A stretch of DNA of 64,000 nucleotides. It comes from Prorocentrum cordatum. Taxonomy: Eukaryota > Sar > Dinophyceae > Prorocentrales > Prorocentraceae. Shown piece by piece: positions 33,340 to 44,893 of the stretch; position 1 is the first letter of the stretch; the number at the start of each line of letters is the position of its first letter. The notes under the pieces are model-generated. The model saw only the letters and a program-made list of their open reading frames with translations, was not told where the DNA came from and ran no database searches. The stretch spans positions 10,001-74,000 of the forward strand of contig CAUYUJ010015497.1 in NCBI GenBank assembly GCA_963575745.1. The letters run 5' to 3'. The position numbers and the translations under genes are program-made.

Positions 33340-33950
33340 GACGGCTCAAAAGGGCCGAGAAAAAACGCAGAGAAAATCCAACAGAAAGTCGAAACGGCTG
33401 AAGGTAGCTTGAGGGGGTCGCAAATCGCGGCAAGGCGGCTCAAGATGCTTCTGAGACTACCCAAGAATTGTCCCAAAAGAACGCCGAGAAATCCGAAGGA
33501 CCATTCGCCTGATCCGGACACATCAGCAGGATGGTCGCGTGCCTCCATTTGGACATCGTCTGAACCGGCCCGGAAGACTCGGAGATGAGACGAAAACGGC
33601 CTGTGGACCCCAGAGAACTCCAGGAGGAGCGAAGAGGGCGTCAAGATGGTCGAAGGACTCCAAGGCGGCCCAAGGAACCCCCTAGAGGGGTTGAAGAAGG
33701 GGAAGACGACTTGAGACTTCCAGCCGCTCCCAAGATAGGGTCGAGGCTCTCGAGAAACTCCCGAGGCGCCCCGAAGGACCCCAAGAATGGTCAAAGAGGC
33801 CTCCAAGAAACTCGAGGAGGTTTTTTTCCGGAGTTCCCCAAATGCCCCCAAGAGGGCTCCGAGATGGACCTGAAGAGCCCGTAGAGGCATCGAACGTGCT
33901 ACTGGCCCACAACCCAGGCACGATGGCGGGTGGGGCTGGTGGCCACCACA
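33340..33950 (+). repeat. CCAAGANGGCC dispersed element, locus 5
   Basis: Degenerate units throughout, ending in CTGGCCCACAACCCAGGCAC then GATGGCGGGTGGGG, the shared terminal module. The units are more diverged than at other loci. Confidence 0.75.
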
Positions 33951-34314
33951 CATCTTCCGAGATCGTAACAGGCTGCCACTCATTCGGGGAGTCGGCGGAC
34001 TGGCGGGAACCACTTGAATAACGTTCGAAATGCGTAAGACAGACCTGCGGCATGAATCGTACAGCGAAGGCCGAGGAACTACATGCTCAGAACTGTGTTG
34101 TCGGAGAGCATGCAGGAGGGGGAGGAGGGAGCAGAAGGAGGTGGAATATCCCAGGAGGAGGATGGTGGTGACGAGGAGGAGGAGTAGAAGAGGGAGGAGG
34201 AGGGGCAGGAACAGATGGCAGGAGGAGGCGGAGGGTGCGGAGGAGGAGGAACAGACGGCAGGCATGGGAAGCAAGAGGAGAAGGATGAGGCTGCAGGATG
34301 CAGGAGGAGGGGGA

Positions 34315-34775
34315 GGAAGCAGGTCCTGTGAGGTCTGCGGGGTCTTGCGTGGTCCTGCTTGGTCCCGGGGACACCTGCTTGGTCGCCTGGTGTCTGGTAG
34401 GGTCTCGCGGCGTCCCGTGCAGTTCCTTGGAGGCTTGTGGGGTCTATGAAGGCCTCATGGGGTCTTCTGAAGTCCTGTGGTGTCCTGTGGGTGTCGTTGG
34501 GGTGGCTGCGGTCCTGCCTGGTCTCGTGGGGTCCTGCGAGTTGTTCTGGGGTCTCGTGGGGCCCTGTGTGGTCGAGAGGTTCTGTGGGGCACTTCGGGTG
34601 ATGTGAGGTCCCGTGGGGTCCCGTCTGGTCCTGTGGGGCTCTGTGGGTTCCTGCGTGGGGGTCGTGCGAAATTCGGTGTTCGGAATTTTGTGAGATTCTG
34701 CGGGGCTCTGTGGGATGTAGTGGGGTTGGGAAAGGTGGTGTGGGGTCGTGTATGGGGCTTTGCGTGGTCAGGAGA
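34315..34775 (+). repeat. Degenerate GGTCCTGTGGGGTC array, locus 2
   Basis: Repeats such as TCCTGTGAGGTCTGCGGGGT and GTCTCGTGGGGTCCTGCGAG. Confidence 0.78.
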
Positions 34776-34879
34776 GGGGATATGAGGAGAGGGGGGAGGA
34801 GGAGGAGAAGGAGGAAGAAGAGGTTGGGGCGGAGAATATTACGCGGAGGCCCTGTGGGAGAATCTGCTGGCATTCTTGA

Positions 34880-35235
34880 GGCTTCCAGGGAGTTTGTCGG
34901 GGGCCTGGTGGGGCCGTGTTGGGAGCCTTCTCGGGCCTCTTGGGGTCTTTTGGGGGGTTCTTGGGGGTTTCCTGTGCCGTTTTGTGGGGTTCCTGGCCCG
35001 TCTGACGCCGTCGGAAGCTGTGTTGGGAGCTTTGCGGTGCCGATTGGGGGCCCTCGTAGGGCGCTTCGGGGCCGTCCTGGAAGCTATCTTGGAAGTGTTG
35101 GAGGGCTATTGGGTCGTCGTGGGGCTCTCTTGGAGCCGTCTTCAATACCTATGGGTTGTAATGGGGCCAGCGTGGAGGCCTCCTGGACGATCCGGGAGCA
35201 ATTTTTGAGGCCTTCCTGAGCCATTTAGGGGCCTT
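34880..35235 (-). repeat. CCAAGANGGCC dispersed element, locus 6 (inverted)
   Basis: Units read GGCCTCTTGGGGTCTTTTGG and GGAGCCGTCTTC, the reverse complement of the other orientation. A core-like TGACGCCGTCGGAAGC occurs at about 35000. Confidence 0.8.
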
Positions 35236-36124
35236 CATGGGTACTATGTTGGCGTGGTCCGGCCAGTGTGGATTTGCCGGGGGGGTTTTCGGATGTAATT
35301 TTATAGGATACAAGACTATATACATAAATACACACACCCACAAAAACACGCAGACACACCACTGAACCACACACACACACACACATGAGCATTAACCTGT
35401 CGAGAATCGGCGCGTTTGTCCTGGCTCTGCGCCAGACGGGCTGGCGGCGCCCGCGGCGATGGAGGCGTCACCAGGGAGGATCCAACGCCGACCCCGCCCC
35501 AAGAGATCCACGCGGACCTCCGCATTCTCATACGTATGGCGATGAGCAGGTCAAGTCTCCCCTCGTGTTGTGTTCCTGCGCGTGCGTGTATCCCAGACAG
35601 GCATGCCACCTTCAAAACCGCATGTTAGGTTGGTGCTGCTTGTGCTGGTGGTTTCCTCCACTGGGAAGAAACGAGCAGACGCGCGCAATCTTTCCGCATG
35701 CAAGCACGTGGCAGAGAATACGAAAGTGCTCACCAGCCAGAAAAGGAACCACTTTGCAAATCCACGGCGAAACGAGTCAATACATAATCCCACCAAATGG
35801 AAATACATACGAACACCAACCACAACAGGAGTCGACATATAAATCCACCGCAGAAGGAAACAACGTATACATTCGCCACAAGAGGAATGCACGCACAAAC
35901 CAACCATATAAGGAATCAGTGTGTAATTCTTGCTCCGACGGCATGAGCATGCAAACTCCTTATCAGCAGCCATGTTGGAGTTGAACTGACAGGAGGATAG
36001 GGAGGGACCGTATGCAGGAGAGCGTGCCAGAGAGAGAGAGAGGGCGAGAGAGAGAGAGAGAGACATGACCAAAGCTGAGCCATATACGACAACCAGCGTG
36101 GGCTATATCGACAGTTATCCATCT

Positions 36125-36360
36125 ATCCCCCCCCCTCCTCCTCCTCCTTCTCCTTCTCCTCCTCCTCCTCCCTCCTACGAAGTCCCTCCCACTCTTCCTG
36201 CGTCCATCCCATGATCTCGCCATTCCTCCTTCCTCCCTCCCTTCCAACTGCCCTCCCTCCACCTCTCCTCCCCATCCTCATCTTCTTCCCCCTCCTCCCC
36301 CTGATCTTACTCCTCATTCCTCCCTTCCACCCTCCTCTTCATCCCCCTCGTTCCCCCATC
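36125..36360. repeat. Pyrimidine-rich (TCC)n-like tract
   Basis: Imperfect TCC and CTTCC repeats. The stretch 35380-36000 before it is lower in GC and holds no recognised gene. A short (GA)n run lies at 36030-36065. Confidence 0.8.
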
Positions 36361-36489
36361 ATACCCCAGCCTGCTGCAACTGCGGATCGTCGCTCAGCGG
36401 CGGTGGGGGCGCAAGTGGTCCCACCAGCGCTGCCTCGGGTGGGGTCAAACTTCCCGAAGTACACACACCTTGACAGTCACTGTCTATAC

Positions 36490-37275
36490 ATATATATACA
36501 CACACCGATAGGACCACCCGACGGGTGATAAGGAGGTTTTATTCGGGAAAGGGAAGGCGGTCGATGTGCGATGGCTCAGGGTTCTGTGGTGAGTTCTGTA
36601 ACTGTCCTATTGTCGCGCCGATCTGCCCACCTATATATCGACCTATCGATCCAATTATCCAGTCAGGACAGCATACACATATATATATATATATATATAT
36701 ATCAGTCGACCAGGTTATCAATCAAACAATCAACAACTCAATACAGCACTCTAATATATATATATATATATATATATAAATCAATCGGCATATGTGTCAA
36801 TATCTCTATATATATAGATGTCTCTAGATGTACACATCTAGCAACCCCCCTGATATCTCTCTATATATATATATGTATATATGTATGTATAGTTTCTCTA
36901 TAACTGCATATGCGTCCATATTTATAAATATAAGTGTATATATACACACCTGTCTCCTGTCTACCAACCATCGGGACAACATCTAACAACGCCTATCAAT
37001 CTACCAACCATCGGGACACCCGTCGGGACAACCATCGGGACAACCATCGGGGCAACCATCGGGACAACCATCGGGACAACAATCGGGACAACCACAACCA
37101 TCGGGGACCACGCCCGGCGCTCGGGGGGGCGGCCGTTTTGGCAAAATATGGCCTCTACAAAGGATGGAACTCGCGCAGCTTCGCCTCGCCCGCACGCACG
37201 ACACGAACCGAAACCGAAACCGACTTCCCGGTTGGGGTCACTTCCGATCCAACCCCCAACCTCCGATATAGATGA
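36490..37275 (+). repeat. Composite element, copy 2
   Basis: The first module is CACACACCGATAGGACCACC then GGGTGATAAGGAGGTT. It is followed by (TA)n-rich DNA (36680-36900), a CCATCGGGACAA array (36965-37115), and a last module at about 37165-37275 (CGCAGCTTCGCCTCGCCC, GCACGCACGACACGAACC, ACTTCCCGGTTGGGGTCAC). It has the same order as 25260-26330, but with different array units in the middle. Confidence 0.75.
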
Positions 37276-37299
37276 ATTCCTCCTCCAGCCCTTCTCCAG

Positions 37300-38040
37300 A
37301 CCTTTATCACCAGCAGCATTCACATCATCGTCACCACCATGACCATCACAACCACCCACCACCACCGTCACCATCACCACAACCACCATCATGATCATCG
37401 TCGTCCGCCTCTTCCACGCTATCCTCCTCATCGTCATCATCATCCTTCTCCTCCTCTTCCTCCTCCACCTCCGTCTGGTCATCCGTCTGTGGTCCTCCGC
37501 ATCCTGCTCCTACCACTCCCCACATCAAAACCCTCCTCAGCATAATTACGATCATTCCCCCCTTCTCATCCCTATTGTCTCAGCCCTCATCCGTGTCCTA
37601 ATCCTCCTCCTCTCCATCCTCCTCGTCCTCCTTCTTCTTCCCCCGCCCATCCATCTCTTCATCCTCCTCCCCACCTCCTCCTCCTCCTCCTGACCACGAT
37701 CAGCATCTTCATCATCCACGTAACATGTAGCTCCTCATGCTCCTCCTCCTCCTCCTCCTGCTCCTCCTCCCCCTCCTCCTCCCCCTCCCCCTTTCTCATA
37801 CTCTCTCATCCCTCCTCCTCATCCTCCAACTTCTCCTCCCTCATACGCATCGTCCTCTTCCCACCTCACTGCTGATGCTCATCATCATCGTCCTCCTCAA
37901 TTTCTTCTTCCTCCTCCTTCCTCATCCCTGCCCCCCCGCCTCCCTCATCCCTCTCCTCCTCTTCCTCCTCCCTCCTCCCCCATCCCTCTCCTGCCCTTTT
38001 CCTCCTTCGCCTCCTCCTCCTCCTCCTGCTCCTCCTCCTC
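37300..38040. repeat. Mixed (CAT)n and (TCC)n tract
   Basis: CACCAT/CATCAC repeats to about 37450, then TCC-rich DNA with unique patches. Confidence 0.85.
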
Positions 38041-38118
38041 ACGGGGGGTGAGGGGGAGGGGGGGGGAGGCAAGCTAGGTGCGCTAGCGTCACATCTGACG
38101 TCCTACAGTAGGAGCACG

Positions 38119-38284
38119 ACCACAAGAAACCCTCCACAAGAAACCCAACCCTGAGACCCCAGGGCGTCCATGTTTGTTTGGTGTGGGAACGACACGCTTT
38201 CCATAGCAAAATCACCAAAACCCAAGAAACCCAGGGCACCCTGGAGGCAAGCAGGGTGTTTCTTGGCATGGGTATCCACTGTAC
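38119..38284 (+). repeat. Dispersed 165-bp element T11, copy 2
   Basis: Has CCACAAGAAACCCTCC, AACCCTGAGACCCCAGGGCG, CAAGCAGGGTGTTTCTTGGC and an end at CATGGGTATCCACTGTA. Confidence 0.87.
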
Positions 38285-38509
38285 CCCTCCCTCCCAGCCC
38301 TTACCATGGCGTAGATATCCTGTCTAGTCGCACGGTCGGATGTCGAGCAGAGCAGTGACCCCCCAAACGGTACGCGCTGGATGGAGAAGCATGGCGTCGC
38401 AGAGCACGGCAGAGCGTAACATGTTGAGGACAGAATGTCATACCTTCCACCCCAGTCCCGGCACCCCCTGGCACTCCCAGGTGGTCGACGACACTCTGAT
38501 ATCAGGGGT

Positions 38510-39060
38510 GATGGAGGGAGGGAGGAGGGACGGAGGGAAGAGAGGAGGGGGGAAGGAGGGATGGAGGGGATGAGGGAAGGAGGGAAGAAGGAGGGAGGAG
38601 GAAGGAGGTAATGACGAGAGCGAGAAGGGAAGGAATGGGGAGGGGAGAAGAGGAGAAGGAGGAGGGATGCAGGAGGGGGCGGAGGAAGACACAGGAGAGG
38701 AGGAAAGGAGAAGATGAGGAAAGGAATGAGGAGGGACGAGGGAAGGGAGGGGAGCGAGGGAGGGGGGGTGCGGGAGGAGAGGCGCCGCGGGAAATATCGC
38801 GAGGTAGTAGTGGGATGCGAGAGGAGGGGCGTCGGAAGGAGTGAGGGGAGGAGTGCGAAAGGGGTGAGGGGGAGGAGGGGAGAGAGGAGCGAGGGGACGG
38901 GCTAGGAGGAAGCGAGCGTGGGGAGGAGGTGAATGAGGGACGGGAGGAGCGAGGAGTGCGGAGCGAGGATGGAAGAGGCAAGCGAATGGAGGAAGGAGGG
39001 CGGGGAGGAGGTGAGCGGGTAGGGTGACAAGGGATAGGAAGAGGAGTAGCGACAAGTGCT
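38510..39060. repeat. Degenerate GGAGGGA purine tract
   Basis: GGAGGGAGGAGG, GAAGGAGG and GAGGAGCGAGG units. Proline, serine and leucine frames on the minus strand are by-products. Confidence 0.85.
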
Positions 39061-39109
39061 GCTGGGGGAGGGACCCCCACCCCCAGTCCCCGCAGCGCCC
39101 CCTAAGGAG

Positions 39110-39570
39110 CGCCACAAGCGCAACTAAATGCGCTATTTCGATGGCTCCCCCCCGGGGGGGTATCTTGGGGGGGAGCGCGCCGCGCTCGAGGCATCCCCCA
39201 AAACCGCTCGGATGTCACACACCCCACCCGGGTCCCGGCAGCACCCTCCAGGGCCTCCGAAAGAGCTCCCGTGATGGGGAGTCCCAAGGAGCGCGGGGAG
39301 GGGCGCCGCGCTCGAGACGCCCCCCAAAACCCTGGTCCCGGCAGCACCCCCCACCCCAGTCCCAGCAGCACCCCCCAACCCCCACCCCAGTCCCAGCAGC
39401 ACCCCCCGCCCCAGTCCCCGGGGGCCTCTTGGAGGCCTCCTGGGAGGCCCCCAGGAGGCCTTGGGAGCCTCGGAGGGCCTCGGAAGCTCTCCGAAGCCCT
39501 GGGAGGCCCTGGGAGGCCCTCGGAACCCCAAGACCAAGGACATCCCAAGGACCCCCAATGCGTTCCAGGG
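39110..39570. repeat. CCCAGCAGCACCCCCC and GGAGGCCC arrays
   Basis: A duplicated block (GGGGGGGAGCGCGCCGCGCT at 39167 and GGGGAGGGGCGCCGCGCTCG at 39296) is followed by CCAGTCCCAGCAGCACCCCC units (39330-39425). TGGGAGGCCC units then run to about 39535. Confidence 0.75.
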
Positions 39571-39819
39571 AAACGACTAACGAGTGACCAGCACTTCCCC
39601 ACCGTCAACATCCGAACTTCGGATCCCTCCATTTACCTCACCTCCGTATCCCACCCTCGGATCACTCTACTTACCTCACCCTCCTCAAACCTTCCATATC
39701 CCCCACCAGGATGAGATGGGCGAGGACGAGGAGGAGGAGGAGGAGGAGGAGAGATGAGAGGGAAGGGCGAGGAAGAGGAAGAGGGGAGAAGAAATGAAAG
39801 GATGAGCGTGGAGCTGGGC

Positions 39820-40075
39820 AGCACGCGCGCAATCAAATGCAATGCAACGCAACGCCATGCAATACAACCCAATGCAATGAACGCAATGAGCACACATACT
39901 CTTTTTTGGGCCATGGGGGATTTTTTGGAACCCAGCGCCGTGACCGGGGAGGGGGTTTTGTTACTCTGTACTAACATGTCATAGCATGGCCTGGCATTAC
40001 GTAGTGAAGCATGGCATCGCACAGCGGTGCACAACACAACATCGCATGGTATGCCGTGACATGGCATCGATGACT
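39820..40075. repeat. Degenerate CATGGCATCGCA array
   Basis: Units of about 10 bp such as AATGCAATGCAACGCAACGC and GCATGGCATCGCACAGC. No gene is recognised in 40080-40560. Confidence 0.6.
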
Positions 40076-40723
40076 TGGAAAGTAAGTGGCCCGTCTACGA
40101 GAAGACATGGCCTGTCCAGAATGCTGGCTCCATGTCCTCCGCAATCGTGCCTGCCCGATGTGGGCGCTTTCGAATGCCAAGTGCCGTCCGGAGGCGCGGG
40201 AACGAGGCAAGCGCTGCAGAGGGAGCACGTTCTTTAATGACCGAAGCACGAAAGTGAGGGCGGCGCTGCAGCGGGAACACCATTTTGGAGGAACCAGAAA
40301 CGACGGGATTGAAACAAACATATGAAACATCAAATGCTGAAATCCGGTGTAAGACAAAACGCGGAGAGGACGGAACACTCTCCGGACAGAGTCAGAGGAG
40401 AGAGGAGAGTAGTATAAAGACTGTGTAATTTGGAAAGGAATACAGGGGTGAGGGAGTGATAGGGAGGAAAGGTAGGGGGAGGAGGGGATGGGGGGGGGGA
40501 GGAGAAGGGCCACAGGGGGTTACGACAGTTAGGTCCACGGGTGTTTTACTAGAGCTCCTCCCACACCAAGCCCCTCCCTGCCTCCCGTTCGAGGGTGACA
40601 AGGGAGCTGGGCGGGATGGCGGAGCAGTGGCAGGCGGGCGCAGGAGCGGGAGGACACCGTGACCTCCGGGACGATCCTGTCGCCCACCCAACGACCGCGG
40701 GCATGCGGCCGCGGGGGGATCGG

Positions 40724-40797
40724 CTCTCCTCCTCCTCCTCCTCCTCCTCCTCCTCCTCCTCCTCCTCCTCCTCCTCCTCCTCCTCCTCCTCCTCCCC
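40724..40797. repeat. (TCC)n microsatellite
   Basis: About 24 uninterrupted TCC triplets. Confidence 0.97.
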
Positions 40798-40983
40798 TCT
40801 TCTCTTCCTCATCCTCCTCCTCCTCCCTTTCCCCTCCCGGGGGGTCTCCAGCAGACGCGAAGAGGGGCTCGGATGCACAATACGGCGATGAGCCCAGCGC
40901 CAGGCGGAGCGTGCCGAACGGCTCCTCCAGGTGCCCCCCCCCGAAGGAACGTGGAGCCACCCCGAAAGCAGTGCGAAGGTGAA

Positions 40984-41247
40984 ACACGCTTGCTGCGCTC
41001 CTCAGGGCGTTGGTCCAACACTCGGAAGTCCCCCCCGGCCTTCTGAGAAACTTGCTGGGCCTTCCCCGAAGACAGGGGTGCACAGGGCGAGGGAGCCCCT
41101 CCCCGAAGACGCCCGAGACTTTTCAGAAGGCGCGAGGGCTCCTTCGAAATCCCGCCGCCTTCTGAGAAGGCCTTCTCCTGACTTCCCCCCCTCGCTCGCC
41201 GCTGAGAAGCACGCCTGCTGCGCTCCTCGGTCATTGGTCCAGTGCGT
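40984..41247. repeat. Direct repeat pair bounding a 185-bp insert
   Basis: CACGCTTGCTGCGCTCCTCA then TTGGTCCAACAC (40984-41025) is echoed by CACGCCTGCTGCGCTCCTCG then TTGGTCCAGTGC (41210-41245). The DNA between carries inverted CCTTCTGAGAA and TTTTCAGAAGG motifs. Confidence 0.65.
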
Positions 41248-41248
41248 T

Positions 41249-41447
41249 GATCTCTCCGGCAGACAACCGATGCATCTGCATCGGCCGACGCGTGGTGCAG
41301 CAGCTCGAGTGTGGTGCGAGGGGCGTGTTCGGGGGTGTGCGCCACCATGACTCGATAATTCTGGTCTTGACTGCGGCACAGGGCGGCGCTGATCCAAAGG
41401 TGGTGCGCGCTGCCCTCGGGACGCTCGACATTTGGACGGACTAACAT
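41249..41447 (-). other. Possible coding remnant, unrecognised
   Basis: One minus-strand frame reads as ordinary protein: RPEGSAHHLWISAALCRSQD, RVMVAHTPEHAPRTTLELLH, SADADASVVCRRDQRTGPMT. It then dissolves at the direct repeat. It could be a downstream exon of the glycosyltransferase or an unrelated fragment; no domain is recognised. Confidence 0.2.
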
Positions 41448-41644
41448 GGAGGCAATGCCGAACAGCCAACGTTGTCAAACAAAAGCAGCGGCCGCAACTG
41501 GGCAGGCCGCGTTCGTCACAAATGGACACAGCCCGCGGTGACTGCGACTGCGAGTCCTCTCAACATCATCAAGACATGCTGTGGGTCTTCGTCCGCATGA
41601 TTTCCGTCCCCGTTTCGACAAGACGGACCCCAATTCATTATACT

Positions 41645-41807
41645 GACTACCTACCAGACCACCCCAACCCAACCCGAAGACCCGAATTTCGGGTTGGGGG
41701 GGTATGGGCTCCATGTGTTTTTTCGATGTTCCCGGACCCCCCCCCACTAGAAATCGAGGGTAAATCTGAGCCTTCGGGTTGGGTTGGGGTGGTTTGGTGG
41801 GTGGTGA
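41645..41807. mobile_element. TIR element family T5, copy 1, with TATACT target duplication
   Basis: The left arm GACTACCTACCAGACCACCC then CAACCCAACCCGAAG pairs with the right arm, read inverted as TCACCACCCACCAAACCACC then CCAACCCAACCCGAAG. It is flanked by TATACT at 41639-41644 and 41808-41813. It is 163 bp with no coding capacity. It sits at the 3' border of exon 5 of the glycosyltransferase. On the minus strand the duplication reads AGTATA and so carries a GT on one side and an AG on the other. A truncated copy lies at 60541 and a lone arm at 50396. Confidence 0.88.
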
Positions 41808-41812
41808 TATAC

Positions 41813-42168
41813 TCCTTCCATGCGCACGATTTCGTCTGGCAGAGGTGCCTGCGCTGGGGCTGTGCGGGCTCCTCAGGCTCCGGGGGCGCATCGGGCAGGT
41901 CCTCTTCCTCCTCGGGGATGTTCAAGTTCTCCTCGTACCCCTCTGCAGGGTCCGTGTAATTCGCGGTGTAGTCTGCCAGCATCGCCCCGAACCTGTTCGG
42001 GTTCGCCATCGCCTCGTCGTCGACCTTGCGCATGAACCAAAACGGAGAAGCCATGAGCTCCTTGAAAGCAGGCGTGGTGAGCTGGTGGAAGATAACCGGA
42101 TGCTTCGTGGCGGATTCCGTTTTGTTCATCGAGCGCGTAACTCGGCAGTTATTCGGGCACAACTTCAC
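41813..42168 (-). CDS. Exon 5 of the GT14 gene, C-terminal part
   Basis: It starts after CCTCAG with [40 protein letters not shown] and [20 protein letters not shown] follow, the H-P and R-K blocks that end the Branch domain. An acidic tail comes next ([20 protein letters not shown]) and then [10 protein letters not shown], where the T5 target duplication begins. An NKT sequon and an NYT sequon are present. Read-through into T5 would add about 56 residues and stop at 41647. Confidence 0.78.
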
Positions 42169-44617
42169 CTGAGGGTGTTCGGCTTGACATCGAAGAGACG
42201 GAACGATACGCCCCCCCCCCCCAACACCATACCCACACCCACACCCGCACCCACTCTTTGGCATCGCGGCCCTGCGCGCGGCGACGAGGCGGAGAAAAAC
42301 CCACACACACCCCCACACCTCTTCCCTCCCCCGCCCGTCCCCCCCCCCCCCACACACACACAAACACACATTTTCCGTCGGCGGCTAGGCAGAGTGACTG
42401 CGCTGGCGAATGGGCGCTACGCACACAACACACAACACACAGAACACACACACACACACATACAACACACAACACACAACACAAAACACACACACACACA
42501 CCAACACACACACACACCACACACACACACCCACACACACACACACACGCACACACACACACACTTACTTCGTTGGCGCCGCGGCCACGCGCGCAGCGGC
42601 GCTGCGCAGGGAAGGTCAGAGAGCCGCGCGCGCGCCGGCCCTTATCACGCGCCGCCATGGGGCATGCCATATCCGCCGATCCGGCGTGTGAGTTTCAATG
42701 AGTCTCAGCTACAGCCTCGAGGCTGAGCCTCAGCCTCTGGGGGGGTTGCCAGGGTGGCTCTGCCGGGGAAGGGGGGGTGGGGTGGGGGGGGTGCGAGTTT
42801 CCGGCGGATGCGTTTTTTTAACACCCCTCACAAGGATCGTGGCCTCCGAGGGGGGTCCGAACTCGAGTACCACCCCTCCCGCACCAAGAGGCTCCGAGGA
42901 GGCCTCCAAGAGGCAACAAGGGGCGCAGACGAGGCCCCCAAGAAGCCCCAAGAGGCTCCCAAGAGACCCCCAAGAGGCCCTCTAGAGGCCCCAAGAGGCC
43001 CAAGAGGCCCCCAAGAAGCCCCAAGAGGCGCCCAAGAGGCCCCCAGAAGTCCGAGCCAACCACGAGATCCCAACCAGCATCCATGAGGCCTCTGACCCAC
43101 CACCCACGCACGGTGGCGGGATAGGCCGACGGCCACTGGATAAATGCTGAGTGAGAGGAGGGAAGGGAAAAAGAGAGGAGGGACGAGGGCGAAGAAGGAT
43201 CACATCAGTCGGAGCGCCCCGGATCGGGGGCACTGGCCGAAGGCCACTTCAATATACAGCTACAAGCAAACATACACATATATATAGTAAGTATGGATGT
43301 ATATGTACGTGTGTACATATATATATATAAACATATACGCATGCACACATGTGTGTAGATATGCGTTAACACGTGCGCATACATACATATACATCTGTAA
43401 GTAGAAGACGTATATATAGTTATATGTTTATGGATTTCTATATGTTTGTGTAAACGTATTTGTATATATATTTGTGTATGTGTATATGTATAAGTATGTA
43501 TACACACATATGTGCATATGCATATGTAGATGTATATACACGCAAATATGTATCAGCCACCGTGCCTCGAGGCAAAAAGTGAAGTTACCCCTAGGGTCTC
43601 ATGTGCTCCCTTGTGTCTGCGTTCAAAACTCTGGGACGATAGTATTCTCAAGACTGGGGGCCCAAATCCTCAATTTTTCTGGGAGTCCCGCGCGTCCTCG
43701 GGCTGCCCCGCATGACTTCCACAGATGTCAGAAGGCCCCGATACGGGCCACGACATGGCCCCAGAAAGCGCCCAACAGGGTCCAAGAGGCCTGCAAGACA
43801 GCCCAAGAGCGCTCCAAGACGTTTTATGGCCCTCCTCCTGCTCCTCCTCCTCCTCCTCCCTCCTCCTCCTCCTCTGTCATGCTTACTATTAGTATTATTA
43901 TTACTCCTCTTCTCTTATTATTCCTCTCCTTCCTCCCCTCCTCCTCCTCTCCTCCTCCTCCTCCTTCCTCCTCCTCCCCCTCCCCTCCCCTCCTCCTCCT
44001 CCTCTCCTCCTCCTCCTCCTCCTCCTCCTCCTCCTCCTCCTCCTCCTCCTCCCCCTCCCCCTCCTCCTCCCCCTCCTCCACAACTCCTCCTCCTCCTCCT
44101 CCTCCTCCTCCTCCTCCTCTCCTCAGCCTCCTCCTCCTCCTCCTTCCCTCCTCCTCCTTTCCTCCTTCTCCTGCTCCTCCTCCTCCTCCTCGTCCTCCTT
44201 ATTCTCCTCCTCCTCCTCCTCCTCTCCTCCTCCTCCTCCTCCTCCCACCCCCTCCTCCTCCTCCTCCTCCTCCTCCTCCTCCTCCTCCTCGTCTCCTCTC
44301 CTCCTCCTCCTCCTCCTCCTCCTCCTCCTCCTCCTCTCTTTCCTCCTCCTCCTCCTGCTCCTCCTCCTCCTCCTCCTGCTCCTCCTCCTGTCCCTCCTCC
44401 TCCTCCTCCTCCCTCACCCTCCTCCTCCTCCTTCTCCTCTTCCTCTTCCTCGTCTCCTCCCCTCCTCCTACTCCCCCCCCTCCTCCTCCTCCTCCTCCTC
44501 CTCCTCCTCCTCCTCCTCATCATCATCATCATCAGCATCATCAGCATCAGCATCAGCATCATCAGCTCATCAGCATCAGCATCAGCATCAGCATCAGCAT
44601 CAGCATTCAGCATCATC

Positions 44618-44659
<42 letters not shown>

Positions 44660-44722
44660 ATCATCATCATCATCATCATCATCATCCATCAACATCAGCA
44701 TCATCATCATCATCATCATCAG

Positions 44723-44769
<47 letters not shown>

Positions 44770-44830
44770 GCATCAGCATCAGCATCATCATCAGCATCAG
44801 CATCAGCATCAGCATCAGCATCAGCATCAG

Positions 44831-44893
<63 letters not shown>

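Noticed and set aside
41475-41891. The minus-strand frame continuing through T5 as the native end of the glycosyltransferase
   Set aside because: It includes both arms of an inserted TIR element, so it cannot be the ancestral C-terminus. Whether it is used today is left open in the findings.
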